From Desulfosporosinus shakirovi (GTDB taxonomy: Bacteria; Bacillota; Desulfitobacteriia; Desulfitobacteriales; Desulfitobacteriaceae), in contig NZ_JAJDOO010000033.1 of the NCBI RefSeq assembly GCF_020595055.1, forward strand, positions 1 through 53,984: DNA of 53,984 nt, given 5' to 3'. The translations under genes were made by a program, and so were the position numbers. Positions within the stretch are counted from its first letter, which is position 1, and the number at the start of each line of letters is the position of its first letter. Positions 8,157-16,609 of this stretch are shown piece after piece. The notes beneath the pieces were generated by a model. It did not search any database. It was not told where the DNA came from and worked only from the letters and a program-made list of their open reading frames with translations.

Positions 8157-9171
8157 GTTGAAGCACCTCCACTTTTAATTCCCGAGATGCTAAATAGCGG
8201 TGAGCCTCTTTAAGCTGTGCGGGGTTTCCCAGTAGTTCCAGGGTTAAAGTGCCAAAGAGCGTAGATTTCAAATGGTCGATACTCCCATAGAGGATGTTTG
8301 CGCGAACGTCGCAAGTGCGTAATAAATCGGTAATAATCGGATCTGAGGCTCGTGAGCCAAGAAATTGAATGCGAACAATTTCTGAGTCCCGGTGAGCTGA
8401 AAGCTCCTTTAACAGGTCGGCAGGAAGTTCGTTCGGAAAAACGGTTGAGATAAACTGGCGAGCGATATCTGATTGCGGTTTTATGAAGACAGACTCGACA
8501 GGGCCATTTTCCACAATACGGGCTTCGTGAATAACTGCAACATCCGTGCAGATTTCTTTGACCACTTTCATTTCATGGGTAATCATTACAATCGTTAAAC
8601 CGAGTTTTTGGTTAATATCGCGAAGCAGGTTTAAGATTGAAAGAGTGGTTTGTGGATCTAACGCTGAAGTGGCTTCGTCGCACAGAAGGACTTGAGGTTT
8701 TGTGGCCAGCGCTCGCGCAATGCCGACTCGCTGTTTTTGCCCCCCGCTTAATTGAGCAGTGTAAGCAGATGATTTGTCTTCCAGACCGACGAGATGGAGT
8801 AACTCTTTTACCCGTATCGAGATTTCTCTCTTTGGCACTCCGGCAATTTCTAAAGGAAAGGCAATGTTTTCTGCAACGGTCCGCGATTGAAGGAGATAAA
8901 AGTGTTGAAAGATCATTCCGATATTCTGACGCGTTTGACGAAGTTCTTGGTTTGAAAGCTTGGTTAAGTCTTGTCCGGCAACGACGATTTGACCGCTTGT
9001 AGGTTTCTCAAGAAGGTTTAAGCAACGCACCAGCGTGCTTTTCCCTGCACCGCTTAATCCAATAATACCGTAGATGGCTCCCTGCAATATGTTCAAGGAT
9101 ACATTATTAATGGCTATGATGGTTCCTTGGCGAGAGGAGTACTTTTTGACTAATTGATTTATCTGAATCAA
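8146..9171 (-). CDS. metN: Methionine ABC transporter ATP-binding protein MetN
   Basis: The ATPase of the methionine importer, 341 residues from TTG 9171. AGGAGG lies 7 nt upstream of that TTG; reading further upstream would run into the riboswitch terminator. Motifs: Walker A G-L-S-G-A-G-K-S-T, Q-loop M-I-F-Q-H-F, signature L-S-G-G-Q-K-Q-R, Walker B V-L-L-C-D-E-A-T-S-A-L-D-P, H-loop I-T-H-E-M. The C-terminal ~90 residues are the NIL domain (I-V-R-I-Q-F-L-G ... A-N-I-L-Y-G), which binds methionine and gives feedback inhibition of transport. This gene heads metN-I-Q directly after the SAM-I leader. Confidence 0.93.
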   Translation of the reverse strand: MIQINQLVKKYSSRQGTIIAINNVSLNILQGAIYGIIGLSGAGKSTLVRCLNLLEKPTSGQIVVAGQDLTKLSNQELRQTRQNIGMIFQHFYLLQSRTVAENIAFPLEIAGVPKREISIRVKELLHLVGLEDKSSAYTAQLSGGQKQRVGIARALATKPQVLLCDEATSALDPQTTLSILNLLRDINQKLGLTIVMITHEMKVVKEICTDVAVIHEARIVENGPVESVFIKPQSDIARQFISTVFPNELPADLLKELSAHRDSEIVRIQFLGSRASDPIITDLLRTCDVRANILYGSIDHLKSTLFGTLTLELLGNPAQLKEAHRYLASRELKVEVLQHAL

Positions 9172-9200
9172 AGGCTTACCTCCTTTTAAAGATTTACACA

Positions 9201-9346
9201 CAACAAAACTCCGCGAAGAAAACCCGCGGAGTACCATTCGGTTTTCCTCTTATCTCCCAGATTTCTCTGCAGGAGTTAGCACCGTGCATAAAATGCCGGT
9301 TGCCGGGCTTCATCGGGCCAGTCCCTCCACCTACTCTGAATAAGAG
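9201..9346 (-). ncRNA. SAM-I (S-box) riboswitch with terminator platform
   Basis: Read on the minus strand this is a canonical S-box leader. Helix P1 pairs 9340-9346 with 9247-9253. The core contains A-G-G-T-G-G-A-G-G-G-A, then T-G-G-C-C-C, then the G-A-A-G-C-C-C-G-G-C-A-A-C kink-turn/pseudoknot region, and G-G-T-G-C-T-A-A-C-T-C-C. The expression platform is a terminator with an 8-bp stem (ACTCCGCG, 9208-9215, with 9225-9232) followed by TTTGTTGTG. High SAM should favour termination ahead of metNIQ. Evidence is direct motif recognition, with strong sequence conservation. Confidence 0.96.
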
Positions 9347-9392
9347 TCGTATATGAAGTTTTCGTGTGTCAGTCATACTAATGAATGCTTAT

Positions 9393-9422
9393 ATTTTAGC
9401 ATAGGGAGAGAGTCATTTGCAA
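9393..9422 (-). promoter_or_regulatory. Promoter of the metNIQ leader
   Basis: On the minus strand: TTGCAA (9417-9422), an 18-bp spacer, then TAAAAT (9393-9398) preceded by TGC, which forms an extended -10. It lies about 50 bp ahead of riboswitch helix P1. Confidence 0.65.
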
Positions 9423-9453
9423 GAGGTAATCTTGCTCCTAAAATATAAAAAGC

Positions 9454-9486
9454 TTGACAATAGCGCAGTGCTTTAATAAATTAAAG
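9454..9486 (+). promoter_or_regulatory. Promoter and dyad operator ahead of the yerC-hisZ unit
   Basis: TTGACA (9454-9459), a 17-bp spacer, then TAAATT (9477-9482). A dyad CTTTAAT-AA-ATTAAAG (9471-9486) covers the -10. The half-sites CTTTA and TAAAG are 6 bp apart, exactly as in the dyad downstream of the hisG promoter (13239-13254). Shared sequence and spacing suggest that both bind the TrpR-family protein encoded just downstream. Confidence 0.65.
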
Positions 9487-9523
9487 GGAGACAGTGGTTT
9501 TGTTCTATTAAGGAGGAAAATGT

Positions 9524-9856
9524 ATGTCAAGTGATGAGCGTTTACAGAATCCCTTAACGGATGCCCTGGTTGAAGCTGTTTTGTTGCTGAAAAACAAAGA
9601 AGAGTGTTATCGGTTCTTTGAAGACATTGCGACAGTTGCAGAAATTAAGGCTTTAGCTCAACGTCTGGAAGTTGCTAAAATGTTACAAAGAAATGAAACA
9701 TATACGGCGATTGCTGAAGTGACGGGAGTTAGTACCGCGACGATCAGCCGGGTAAAACGCTGTTTGAATTTCGGAGCAGATGGATACCAACTCATCTTGC
9801 GGCGTCTGAAAGAACTGCAGACACAGAAAATAGACACTAATGAAGGAGAAGCATGA
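9524..9856 (+). CDS. yerC: TrpR-family YerC/YecD-type regulator, probable histidine repressor
   Basis: A 110-residue DNA-binding protein of the TrpR superfamily. The helix-turn-helix is in the second half: Y-T-A-I-A-E-V-T-G-V-S-T-A-T-I-S-R-V-K-R (about residues 64-83). The N-terminal helices would form the dimer and ligand core. Comparative genomics has linked members of this family to control of histidine genes in Firmicutes (HisR). Here the context is strong: it overlaps hisZ by 4 bases, stands upstream of the his operon, and a shared dyad lies at its own promoter and at the hisG promoter. A clear AGGAGG precedes the ATG. Histidine as co-repressor is inferred. Confidence 0.85.
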   Translation: MSSDERLQNPLTDALVEAVLLLKNKEECYRFFEDIATVAEIKALAQRLEVAKMLQRNETYTAIAEVTGVSTATISRVKRCLNFGADGYQLILRRLKELQTQKIDTNEGEA

Positions 9857-11007
9857 TGCTGAGAACAAATTTAGGGTTGCGTATACCAAAGGGCATGCGC
9901 GATCTGTTACCTGAAGAGATCGCCGTGCAAGAGGGTTTAGAGGAAAAAATTCTTACACTTTTTCGACAGTGGTCTTACCAAAAGGTATTGACTCCCACTC
10001 TGGAATATTCTGCTTGCGTTCAACCAGATGTTGAACAAGAGGATACATTATACAAATTTTTTGACCGTGAAGGGCGTATATTAACGCTACGTCCAGAACT
10101 GACGATACCGATTGCTCGCCTTGTCAGCACACGTTTGCGCGGTGGAGAATTTCCACTGCGCTTATGTTATGGTGCAGATGTCTATCGAAACACCACCGTT
10201 AGACACAGAGAGTTCCGTCAAGTCGGCGTAGAGCTTGTAGGTTCTGATCAGGAACTTGCCGATGCAGAGGTAATTGCCCTCGCAGTAGAAGCTATTGCTG
10301 GTTTAGGCTTGGATAATTATCAGTTTAACCTGGGGCATATGGGGATCTTTTCGGGGCTCATGCTGGAAGCAGGAGTCGATGAAGGGATACAGACTCAGCT
10401 GGAAGAAGCGTTAGCCCGCAAAGATATGGTGGGTGTAGAAAGCTGTGTCAAACAAAGTGGCCTGCCAGGGCGAGTTCAGGAGCTGTTACTTCGGTTGCCC
10501 CATTTTCATGGAGGAGAGGAAATTCTCGATGAAGTCCTCGCTTGGAGTGAGCGTCCAGCGATTCGGGAAGCCGTCGAAAGTCTCAGAAGAATTTATCAGT
10601 ATTTAAATTATTTTGGAGTTCAAGCAAATGTATCCTTAGATTTAGGTATACTTCGTGGTTTTTCATATTATACCGGAGCGGTGTTTGAAGGGTATGTTCC
10701 GGGAATAGGTTTTCCAGTCGTTGAAGGCGGACGTTATGATGCTTTATATGGGGACTTTGGGATTCCGCAACCAGCAACTGGGTTCGCTATCCACCTGGGT
10801 AATTTATTAGAACAATTCCCACTTCCAGCAGTCAAGGGAGCAGATGTGTTGGTATTTGGTTCTGATGCGAAGCAGATCATTAGTCAGTGCCAAGCTTTAA
10901 GATCCCAGGGAAAAAGAGTCGAAATGGCCCTGGGCGTATTAGGAAAAGACGAAGCACAGAAAATAATGCTTCAAAAGAATATTACGCAACTCATATTTGT
11001 CGAATAA
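9853..11007 (+). CDS. hisZ: ATP phosphoribosyltransferase regulatory subunit HisZ
   Basis: A 384-residue paralog of histidyl-tRNA synthetase that lacks the anticodon-binding domain. It pairs with short-form HisG to make the first enzyme of histidine synthesis and carries the feedback site. Conserved stretches are the start I-P-K-G-M-R-D-L-L-P, motif-2-like C-Y-G-A-D-V-Y-R-N and F-R-Q-V-G-V-E-L-V-G, and the late G-F-S-Y-Y-T-G-A-V-F-E-G-Y. ATG 9853 overlaps the yerC stop (ATGA), and a second ATG follows at 9856. The short HisG at 13320 is the expected partner. It is separated from hisG by pfk and the HsdM-like gene. Confidence 0.92.
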   Translation: MMLRTNLGLRIPKGMRDLLPEEIAVQEGLEEKILTLFRQWSYQKVLTPTLEYSACVQPDVEQEDTLYKFFDREGRILTLRPELTIPIARLVSTRLRGGEFPLRLCYGADVYRNTTVRHREFRQVGVELVGSDQELADAEVIALAVEAIAGLGLDNYQFNLGHMGIFSGLMLEAGVDEGIQTQLEEALARKDMVGVESCVKQSGLPGRVQELLLRLPHFHGGEEILDEVLAWSERPAIREAVESLRRIYQYLNYFGVQANVSLDLGILRGFSYYTGAVFEGYVPGIGFPVVEGGRYDALYGDFGIPQPATGFAIHLGNLLEQFPLPAVKGADVLVFGSDAKQIISQCQALRSQGKRVEMALGVLGKDEAQKIMLQKNITQLIFVE

Positions 11008-11183
11008 GGAAAGTTAGACCGAGGATGGTTCCCTTGTCTAAATCTTTGTGCAGACGTTGCTTGCGTTGTTGAAGTAAAAACGTGAGTGAGTATTTGGAAT
11101 GCGGAAAACGTTTAGCATACTTTTGGGTTGGAATATTATATAATAACGTAATAAATACATCTAAATAAAAGGGGGTGTAATGA

Positions 11184-12263
11184 TTGCGTAAACTTGCAGT
11201 ACTTACTGGCGGAGGAGATTGCCCGGGGCTTAATGCGGTGATCAGGGCAATTGCTAAGAGCGCGCATGGATATGGAATTGAAGTGCTTGGGATTAGGGAT
11301 GGCTTCCGTGGAGCTGTAGAAGGAGATTTCATGTCTCTTTCTCTGAAGGATGTCTCGGGTATCTTACCACGCGGGGGTACTATTCTCGGAACTACGAATC
11401 GAGACAACCCTTTTGCTTATGAAATGAAACTAAATGGGATGACTCAACCTGTAGATCGCTCAGACGACGTTATCCGAAATTTGCAGGAGCACGGAGTAGA
11501 TGCCCTATTAGCCATCGGTGGGGACGGGAGTTTGAACATCGCTCTTAAGTTTGAGAATAAAGGACTTGAAGTTATTGGAATTCCTAAGACTATCGATAAT
11601 GATTTAATGGCCACAGATCAAACATTTGGTTTTCAAACGGCGGTGGATACAGCCCAAGAAGCGTTGGACCGTTTGCATACCACAGCGGAATCTCATCATA
11701 GGGTCATGGTTCTTGAAGTCATGGGTCGTTATGCTGGCTGGATAGCTTTGTACGCTGGTGTCGCAGGAGGAGCAGATGTCATCCTAATTCCGGAGATTCC
11801 GTATAATCTTAATCGGGTTGCCTTAAGTATTGAGAAACGGGCCAAGCAAGGAAAGAAATTCAGTATTATCGTCGTGGCAGAAGGTGCTAAGCCCTTGGGT
11901 GGCGAAATGGTAGTTGAACGAATGATGACAGGGCGAGTTGACCCCATTAAATTAGGAGGGATTGGCGCTAAAATAGGCCATGATCTTGAAGATCATTACG
12001 GGATGGAAACCCGAGTGACGGTGCTCGGACATCTGCAACGCGGAGGGTCCCCTAATGCCTATGATCGAGTACTGTCTACTCGCTATGGGGCAGCGGCGGT
12101 AGATGCTGCGTTGGAAGAAGAATTTGGAATCATGGTTGCACTGCAAGGCAGGGAGATTGTAAGAGTTCCCCTCCGTGAAGCAGTTGATCAAATTAAACTT
12201 GTGCCTTTAAATGATCCCTTATTGTTAGCGGCGCGTACTCTGGGGATGGAGATGGGAGATTGA
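11184..12263 (+). CDS. 6-phosphofructokinase, Gly/Lys mixed type (group III-like)
   Basis: Phosphorylates fructose 6-phosphate in glycolysis. Family motifs are clear: L-T-G-G-G-D-C-P-G-L-N near the N terminus, I-G-G-D-G-S (111-116), I-P-K-T-I-D-N-D (133-140) and E-V-M-G-R. The phosphoryl-donor residues are mixed: Gly115 (E. coli Gly104, ATP type) with Lys135 (E. coli Gly124, where Lys is the PPi-enzyme residue). This combination marks the group III enzymes, several of which use ATP. Start TTG 11184 has AAGGGGGTG about 7 nt upstream; the ATG at 11180 meets a stop after two codons. 359 residues. Its place inside the his cluster has no obvious reason. Confidence 0.9.
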   Translation: MRKLAVLTGGGDCPGLNAVIRAIAKSAHGYGIEVLGIRDGFRGAVEGDFMSLSLKDVSGILPRGGTILGTTNRDNPFAYEMKLNGMTQPVDRSDDVIRNLQEHGVDALLAIGGDGSLNIALKFENKGLEVIGIPKTIDNDLMATDQTFGFQTAVDTAQEALDRLHTTAESHHRVMVLEVMGRYAGWIALYAGVAGGADVILIPEIPYNLNRVALSIEKRAKQGKKFSIIVVAEGAKPLGGEMVVERMMTGRVDPIKLGGIGAKIGHDLEDHYGMETRVTVLGHLQRGGSPNAYDRVLSTRYGAAAVDAALEEEFGIMVALQGREIVRVPLREAVDQIKLVPLNDPLLLAARTLGMEMGD

Positions 12264-12288
12264 ACCTTGAAAGATAGGAGGCTGAAAA

Positions 12289-12771
12289 ATGAGTGGCAAA
12301 TTATCTCTAGATCAGCTCGAAAATTTTTTGGATGAGACTTGCGATTCTTTACGAGGGGATCGGGAAGCTGCGGAATTTAAAGAATATGTCATTGCAATTC
12401 TATTTTTAAAGCGTTTAAACGACCGATTTAAACTCGAACGCGAGGTTAGGCGTAGAAAGCTTACGGTGAAAGGGTTGTCTCAAGGTCAAATAGAAGAAGA
12501 GTTGGAAAAAAGGGAATCATATCGTTTATTTGTACCGAAGATGGCACGTTGGGACATGGTAAAGCTAGAAAAACAAGACTTAGGTTCCTATCTGGCTAAG
12601 GCCTTTTCAGAGATTGATGATAAAAACAGAGGTTGTTTGGGCGTTTTAAACACTGTTGACTTTAGTAAGATTACTGAAACGGGCGAGAGGTATATTACTA
12701 ATGATGAGTTAGCTCAGCTAGTTGCAGATTTTGAGGAATTGAAGTTATCGGATGATCACTTAGCCTTTTAA
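12289..12771 (+). CDS. Stand-alone HsdM N-terminal domain protein
   Basis: These 160 residues match the N-terminal helical domain of type I restriction-modification methyltransferase subunits (HsdM_N): A-A-E-F-K-E-Y-V-I-A-I-L-F-L-K-R near residue 30, and the closing N-D-E-L-A-Q-L-V-x-x-F-x-x-L-x-L-S-D-D-H-L. The protein stops where the methyltransferase domain should begin, and no methyltransferase motif follows. It may be a remnant or a reused DNA- or protein-binding module. It has a good ribosome site (ATAGGAGG) and starts 26 bp after pfk. No hsdS or hsdR is nearby. A terminator lies at 12866-12903. Confidence 0.75.
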   Translation: MSGKLSLDQLENFLDETCDSLRGDREAAEFKEYVIAILFLKRLNDRFKLEREVRRRKLTVKGLSQGQIEEELEKRESYRLFVPKMARWDMVKLEKQDLGSYLAKAFSEIDDKNRGCLGVLNTVDFSKITETGERYITNDELAQLVADFEELKLSDDHLAF

Positions 12772-12865
12772 TTTCTGAAAGAGATAAAAAGGCTAACCTG
12801 AAGAACTAATGATTAAGGTAAGAATGAGCAAATTAGTTTATCCATAAATTAGCTTTAAATACAAG

Positions 12866-12903
12866 AGCAGAGAGAATGTCAGATTGACTACTCTCTGCTT
12901 TTT
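12866..12903 (+). terminator. Intrinsic terminator before the his operon
   Basis: Nine-pair perfect stem AGCAGAGAG (12866-12874) with CTCTCTGCT (12891-12899), then TTTT. It ends the yerC-hisZ-pfk-HsdM_N unit and isolates the hisG promoter. Confidence 0.85.
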
Positions 12904-13050
12904 AGTTCGGTTTTCACCATGCCCTACGTGAATACCACCATCAATTTAAAGGTTTAAAATTTATAATTTAGTGCACTAGTCACTAAAGCTGAACATAGGA
13001 CTTCGGTGGGAGGCTACTCCTTAGAGCAAAGCGTTTCTACTGGGAAAGGG

Positions 13051-13145
13051 CAGGCGCTTGGTGATGCTTCTTCACTGGGGACTATCGTTACCGAAGTAGA
13101 ATAAGGAACACCCACTTGAAGAAGAGGAGTCTCGGAATTGATGAA
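13051..13145 (+). repeat. Dispersed repeat, copy A (possible IS200/IS605 tnpB 3'-end relic)
   Basis: About 95 bp that match, with substitutions and small indels, the minus strand of 24644-24738. Shared blocks include CTATCGT-ACCGAAGT, GAATAAGGAA and CCACTT-AAGAAG. In one frame copy A ends an ORF with GKGQALGDASSLGTIVTEVE and a stop, resembling a protein C terminus. A protein tail followed by a small hairpin is how the right ends of TnpB-encoding IS605-type elements look, but I cannot confirm that. The rest of the 12904-13196 gap holds nothing I can name. Confidence 0.45.
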
Positions 13146-13196
13146 TTTCTGGGAAAAATTCGGAGGATTAGAATTATTTAAATTTATGATAAGGGG

Positions 13197-13260
13197 TTGC
13201 CAGAGTTAAGGCGCATTGATATAATTAATGTGTTAGCGCTTTAACTAAATAAAGCGTTAA
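13197..13260 (+). promoter_or_regulatory. hisG promoter with downstream dyad operator
   Basis: TTGCCA (13197-13202), 17-bp spacer, TATAAT (13220-13225) with an upstream TG (extended -10). Transcription should begin near 13232. Just there lies an imperfect dyad, TTAGCGCTTTA (13233-13243), 6-bp spacer, TAAAGCGTTAA (13250-13260), with one mismatch. Its core GCTTTAA-n4-TAAAG arrangement matches the dyad over the yerC promoter. A repressor bound here would block initiation or early elongation. Confidence 0.75.
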
Positions 13261-13319
13261 ACTGAATGACTAGAAATCAAAAGTATTGTGTATTGGGAAA
13301 TTTGAGAGGGGATGCCAAG

Positions 13320-13994
13320 TTGGATAAAGAATTCTTGACGATTGCCTTACCTAAAGGAAAGTTGCTTATTGATTCGATTCGATTGTTGAGTCGGGTTGGG
13401 ATAGAATGCAGCCATGTTAATGAAGATTCACGGAAGTTGTTCTATGATCTTCCGAACAGTAAAGTAAAGATTATAATTTGCCGACCTACTGATATTCCGA
13501 CGTATGTAGAATATGGGGCAGCGGATCTGGGTTTCGTGGGGAAGGATACCTTGCTGGAAGAGAACAAGGATGTGGCTGAATTACTGGACCTGAAATTTGG
13601 CTATTGTCGTTTTGTGGTGGCAATGTTGGAGGCTAGTGTTCCTCCTAAACTTCTGAGCGGAGAGTACGATTTAAGTGGACTGAACCATCAACGTGTTGCC
13701 ACGAAGTTCCCTCGGGTAACAGAGACCTATTTTAGCGGAATTGGCATGCAGGTGACTCCCATTAAATTGCACGGAAATATGGAGTTAGCTCCGTGTGTTG
13801 ATCTGGCAGAAATGATCGTCGATATTGTTTCCACGGGAAAAACCCTCAAGGAAAACCATTTGGTCGAGGTAGCTCCGATTCTTGAAGCGACTACCCGCCT
13901 AATTGCTAATCGAGTAGCCTATCGCATGAAATACGAGCGGATTCGAGATTTGGTCGAGTGTTTACGCAAAGATTTAGTAACATATGGGGGATGA
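13320..13994 (+). CDS. hisG: ATP phosphoribosyltransferase catalytic subunit, short form
   Basis: First step of histidine synthesis, joining ATP and PRPP to give phosphoribosyl-ATP. The 224-residue length lacks the C-terminal regulatory domain of long HisG, so it needs the HisZ at 9853. Motifs: T-I-A-L-P-K-G-K-L near the N terminus, the [17 protein letters not shown] segment, and the PRPP loop [14 protein letters not shown]. An in-frame ATG at 13266 has no ribosome site. TTG 13320 has GAGGGG 8 nt upstream and fits where the family begins, so it is preferred. First gene after the hisG promoter; its end lies next to hisD. Confidence 0.92.
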   Translation: MDKEFLTIALPKGKLLIDSIRLLSRVGIECSHVNEDSRKLFYDLPNSKVKIIICRPTDIPTYVEYGAADLGFVGKDTLLEENKDVAELLDLKFGYCRFVVAMLEASVPPKLLSGEYDLSGLNHQRVATKFPRVTETYFSGIGMQVTPIKLHGNMELAPCVDLAEMIVDIVSTGKTLKENHLVEVAPILEATTRLIANRVAYRMKYERIRDLVECLRKDLVTYGG

Positions 13995-14001
13995 GCGATT
14001 T

Positions 14002-15312
14002 ATGAAAGTTGAGAAGCTAACTGATCTTGATTTACAACGCCTTACGCGGAAGTCGTATGGGGAGGATGAAGTTCTAGAGCAACGTGTTACAGCAATACTC
14101 AAACGTGTTCGGGACGAGGGAGAAGACGCGATTTATCAACTAACTGAAGAATTTGATCATGTAAACTTGCGGCAAAACGGTTTGCGTGTCTCGGATGAGG
14201 AGATTCAAGAGGCCTATCAAGAGGTGAGTGAAGATTTCTTACAGGCCTTGCGTACTGCTAAAGCAAATATTTTAAGGTACCATGAAAAACAAAAACGAAT
14301 CTCTTGGCTAGAACCGGATTCAGATGGGAGCATTCTTGGACAATTGCTGCTTCCGCTCAAGCGAGTGGGTGTTTATGTGCCCGGGGGAACAGCGTCTTAT
14401 CCGTCGTCGGTTTTGATGAATGCTTTACCGGCAATTGTAGCTGGAGTGCGGGAAATCGTGATGGTTAGTCCCCCCAGAGTTGATGGAACTCTTCTTCCAG
14501 AGGTTTTGGTTGCGGCGGCTGAAGCAGGGGTGACCGAAGTGTACAAAGTGGGCGGAGCTCAAGGAATCGCCGCATTAGCCTATGGAACGGAGAACATCTT
14601 TCCGGTTGATAAGATAACCGGACCCGGGAACATTTACGTGACTTTAGCCAAAAAGCAAGTCTTTGGAACAGTGGATATTGACATGCTGGCCGGACCAAGT
14701 GAAATCTTAATCCTAGTGGATGAGAGCGGATGCCCGGAAGAATTAGCCGCGGATTTACTCTCTCAGGCCGAGCATGATCGTTTAGCCTCGGCAATCTTGG
14801 TCTCGCCATCTCGAGAACTCCTTGAACAGACAATCGTTGCTGTGGAAAGACAACTGGAAAGTTTACCCCGTGTTGAGATTGCTCGAGCGTCTTGGGAAAC
14901 GTACGGAGCGGCGATTCTTGTCTCAGATCTCCAAGAAGGAATGGATTTGGCTAATAAAATTGCTCCAGAGCATTTTGAACTAGTCGTCGAAGACCCGTAT
15001 TCCTGGTTAGGTCAAGTCCGCAATGTTGGGGCGGTCTTTCTAGGACGATATTCTCCTGAATCTGTGGGAGATTACTTTGCAGGGCCAAACCATGTATTAC
15101 CGACCGGAGGCTCGGCACGTTTTTATTCTCCACTTAATGTAGATATGTTTATGAAAAAGGTTAGTGTGATCGGATATTCGGAAGTAGCTCTTAAGAGAGA
15201 CGCCAAGCAGATTGCTTTACTTGCCCGCAGCGAGGGGTTAGAAGCACATGCCCGCGCTGTAGAAGTACGGTTTAGAGAAAAAGAAGGCGAAAATTCGAGG
15301 GAAAAAGATTAA
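14002..15312 (+). CDS. hisD: Histidinol dehydrogenase HisD
   Basis: Zinc enzyme that performs the last two NAD-dependent oxidations, histidinol to histidine. Characteristic stretches are the G-V-Y-V-P-G-G-T-A-S-Y-P loop, the K-V-G-G-A-Q-G-I-A-A-L-A-Y-G-T segment, D-M-L-A-G-P-S-E-I, the S-Q-A-E-H-D motif with a zinc-binding region, and A-P-E-H-F-E-L. ATG 14002 gives 436 residues and has a G-rich site in the hisG tail. ATG 13984 would overlap hisG by 11 bp but lacks an upstream ribosome site. The family is usually about 430 residues. Translation is probably coupled to hisG. Confidence 0.93.
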   Translation: MKVEKLTDLDLQRLTRKSYGEDEVLEQRVTAILKRVRDEGEDAIYQLTEEFDHVNLRQNGLRVSDEEIQEAYQEVSEDFLQALRTAKANILRYHEKQKRISWLEPDSDGSILGQLLLPLKRVGVYVPGGTASYPSSVLMNALPAIVAGVREIVMVSPPRVDGTLLPEVLVAAAEAGVTEVYKVGGAQGIAALAYGTENIFPVDKITGPGNIYVTLAKKQVFGTVDIDMLAGPSEILILVDESGCPEELAADLLSQAEHDRLASAILVSPSRELLEQTIVAVERQLESLPRVEIARASWETYGAAILVSDLQEGMDLANKIAPEHFELVVEDPYSWLGQVRNVGAVFLGRYSPESVGDYFAGPNHVLPTGGSARFYSPLNVDMFMKKVSVIGYSEVALKRDAKQIALLARSEGLEAHARAVEVRFREKEGENSREKD

Positions 15313-15388
15313 GTAAGGGGCAGAGAAAGTTAGAGAGCAACAATAAAGCGGTTGCCAAGAAATTCCATACAAGGGAGAGATGTAATCG

Positions 15389-16465
15389 ATGGAAACTGAG
15401 TTAAGTAATCCTGAACAGTTAGTTCGCCCTGCTGTTCGTGAGCTGGTTCCCTACGAAACCAACTATATGCCGGAGTATATTAAACTAGATGCCAATGAAA
15501 ATCCGTTTCCTTGGCCTGAGGAAATGCGGGAAGCGTTGCTTGCCGAGAAATTAGCCTTTAACCGCTATCCGGATGGAATGGGTCAGAATCTCAAGAATCG
15601 TATTTCTAGGTATACTTCAACCTCTCCGGATAGTATTCTAATTGGAAACGGCTCGGATGAGTTGATCCAAATGATTCTGCTCACTTTTGGTGGTGCGGAG
15701 AAATCGTTGATCATCCATCCACCGACATTCGGCATGTATCAGATCTATGCTCGCTTGACGGAAACTGCAGTTGTGCAAGTGCCCTTGTTAAACGGTCTGG
15801 ACTTGGATACGGAGCAAATGTTAACAGCAGCCCAAGCCCCAGAGGCTCAGGTAATCATTGTTTGTAATCCCAACAATCCTACGGGATCGCTCTTCCCAAG
15901 GAATGAGATTCTAAGACTTGTAAGGGAAAGCGGCAAAATAGTCGTAGTAGATGAGGCCTACGCTGAGTTTTCAGAGGAAACTCTCATTTCTGAGCTAGAA
16001 AACTACCCTAACTTAGTGATCATGCGAACATTTTCTAAGGCTTTTGGAATGGCAGGACTTCGCTTAGGGTATCTATTGGGACAACCGAAAACCATTGCCT
16101 TAATCAACAGAGTACGGCCACCCTTCAACGTCAACTCTTTTAGTCAGAGAGCCGGAATTCTGGCCTTGGATAATTTAAATGAGTACCAAGGGCAAATCCA
16201 GGAAATTAAAGCAGAAACACAAAAATTACAAGCCGCCTTAAATCTGGTTCCGAATCTAACGGTTTACCCGACGCGGGCGAATTTCATTCTCTTTAAACCG
16301 GAAGATCCTGATCAGTGGGCGTCAGAATTGCTAAAACGAGGTTTTCTAGTCCGGAACATGGGCATGCTTCCTTCTCTGGGCAAATGTCTGCGTATCAGCG
16401 CGGGACTGCCGGAGGAAAATGAAAAGTTTATCCGTGCAGTTCGGGAGATTAGCGTCGGAGCATAA
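15389..16465 (+). CDS. hisC: Histidinol-phosphate aminotransferase HisC
   Basis: PLP enzyme converting imidazole-acetol phosphate to histidinol phosphate with glutamate. It is 358 residues, normal for the family. Seen: K-L-D-A-N-E-N-P-F-P near residue 32, N-P-N-N-P-T-G, D-E-A-Y-A-E-F, and the PLP lysine in R-T-F-S-K-A-F-G-M-A-G-L-R-L-G-Y. GGGAGAG precedes the ATG. A gap of about 75 bp separates it from hisD and about 145 bp from hisB. The latter gap holds only a small inverted repeat (ATACTT-gatt-AAGTAT, 16561-16576), so an internal promoter there is possible but not clear. Confidence 0.92.
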   Translation: METELSNPEQLVRPAVRELVPYETNYMPEYIKLDANENPFPWPEEMREALLAEKLAFNRYPDGMGQNLKNRISRYTSTSPDSILIGNGSDELIQMILLTFGGAEKSLIIHPPTFGMYQIYARLTETAVVQVPLLNGLDLDTEQMLTAAQAPEAQVIIVCNPNNPTGSLFPRNEILRLVRESGKIVVVDEAYAEFSEETLISELENYPNLVIMRTFSKAFGMAGLRLGYLLGQPKTIALINRVRPPFNVNSFSQRAGILALDNLNEYQGQIQEIKAETQKLQAALNLVPNLTVYPTRANFILFKPEDPDQWASELLKRGFLVRNMGMLPSLGKCLRISAGLPEENEKFIRAVREISVGA

Positions 16466-16609
16466 CCAACTTTCGGCAGATAAAAATCATGTTAGAAGAC
16501 TCATAAAAAAGAAGGTTCGAATCATTAAACCCTAGATGATTTCAACTAAATATTACGGCTATACTTGATTAAGTATGAATTAAACCGGAGTGTAGAAAGG
16601 ATAGAATAA

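Noticed and set aside
9194-9376. Minus-strand reading frame across the S-box leader
   Set aside because: It lies inside the riboswitch and its terminator, with no codon pattern or ribosome site.
14465-14833. Minus-strand 122-codon frame opposite hisD
   Set aside because: Antisense shadow of hisD with no ribosome site.
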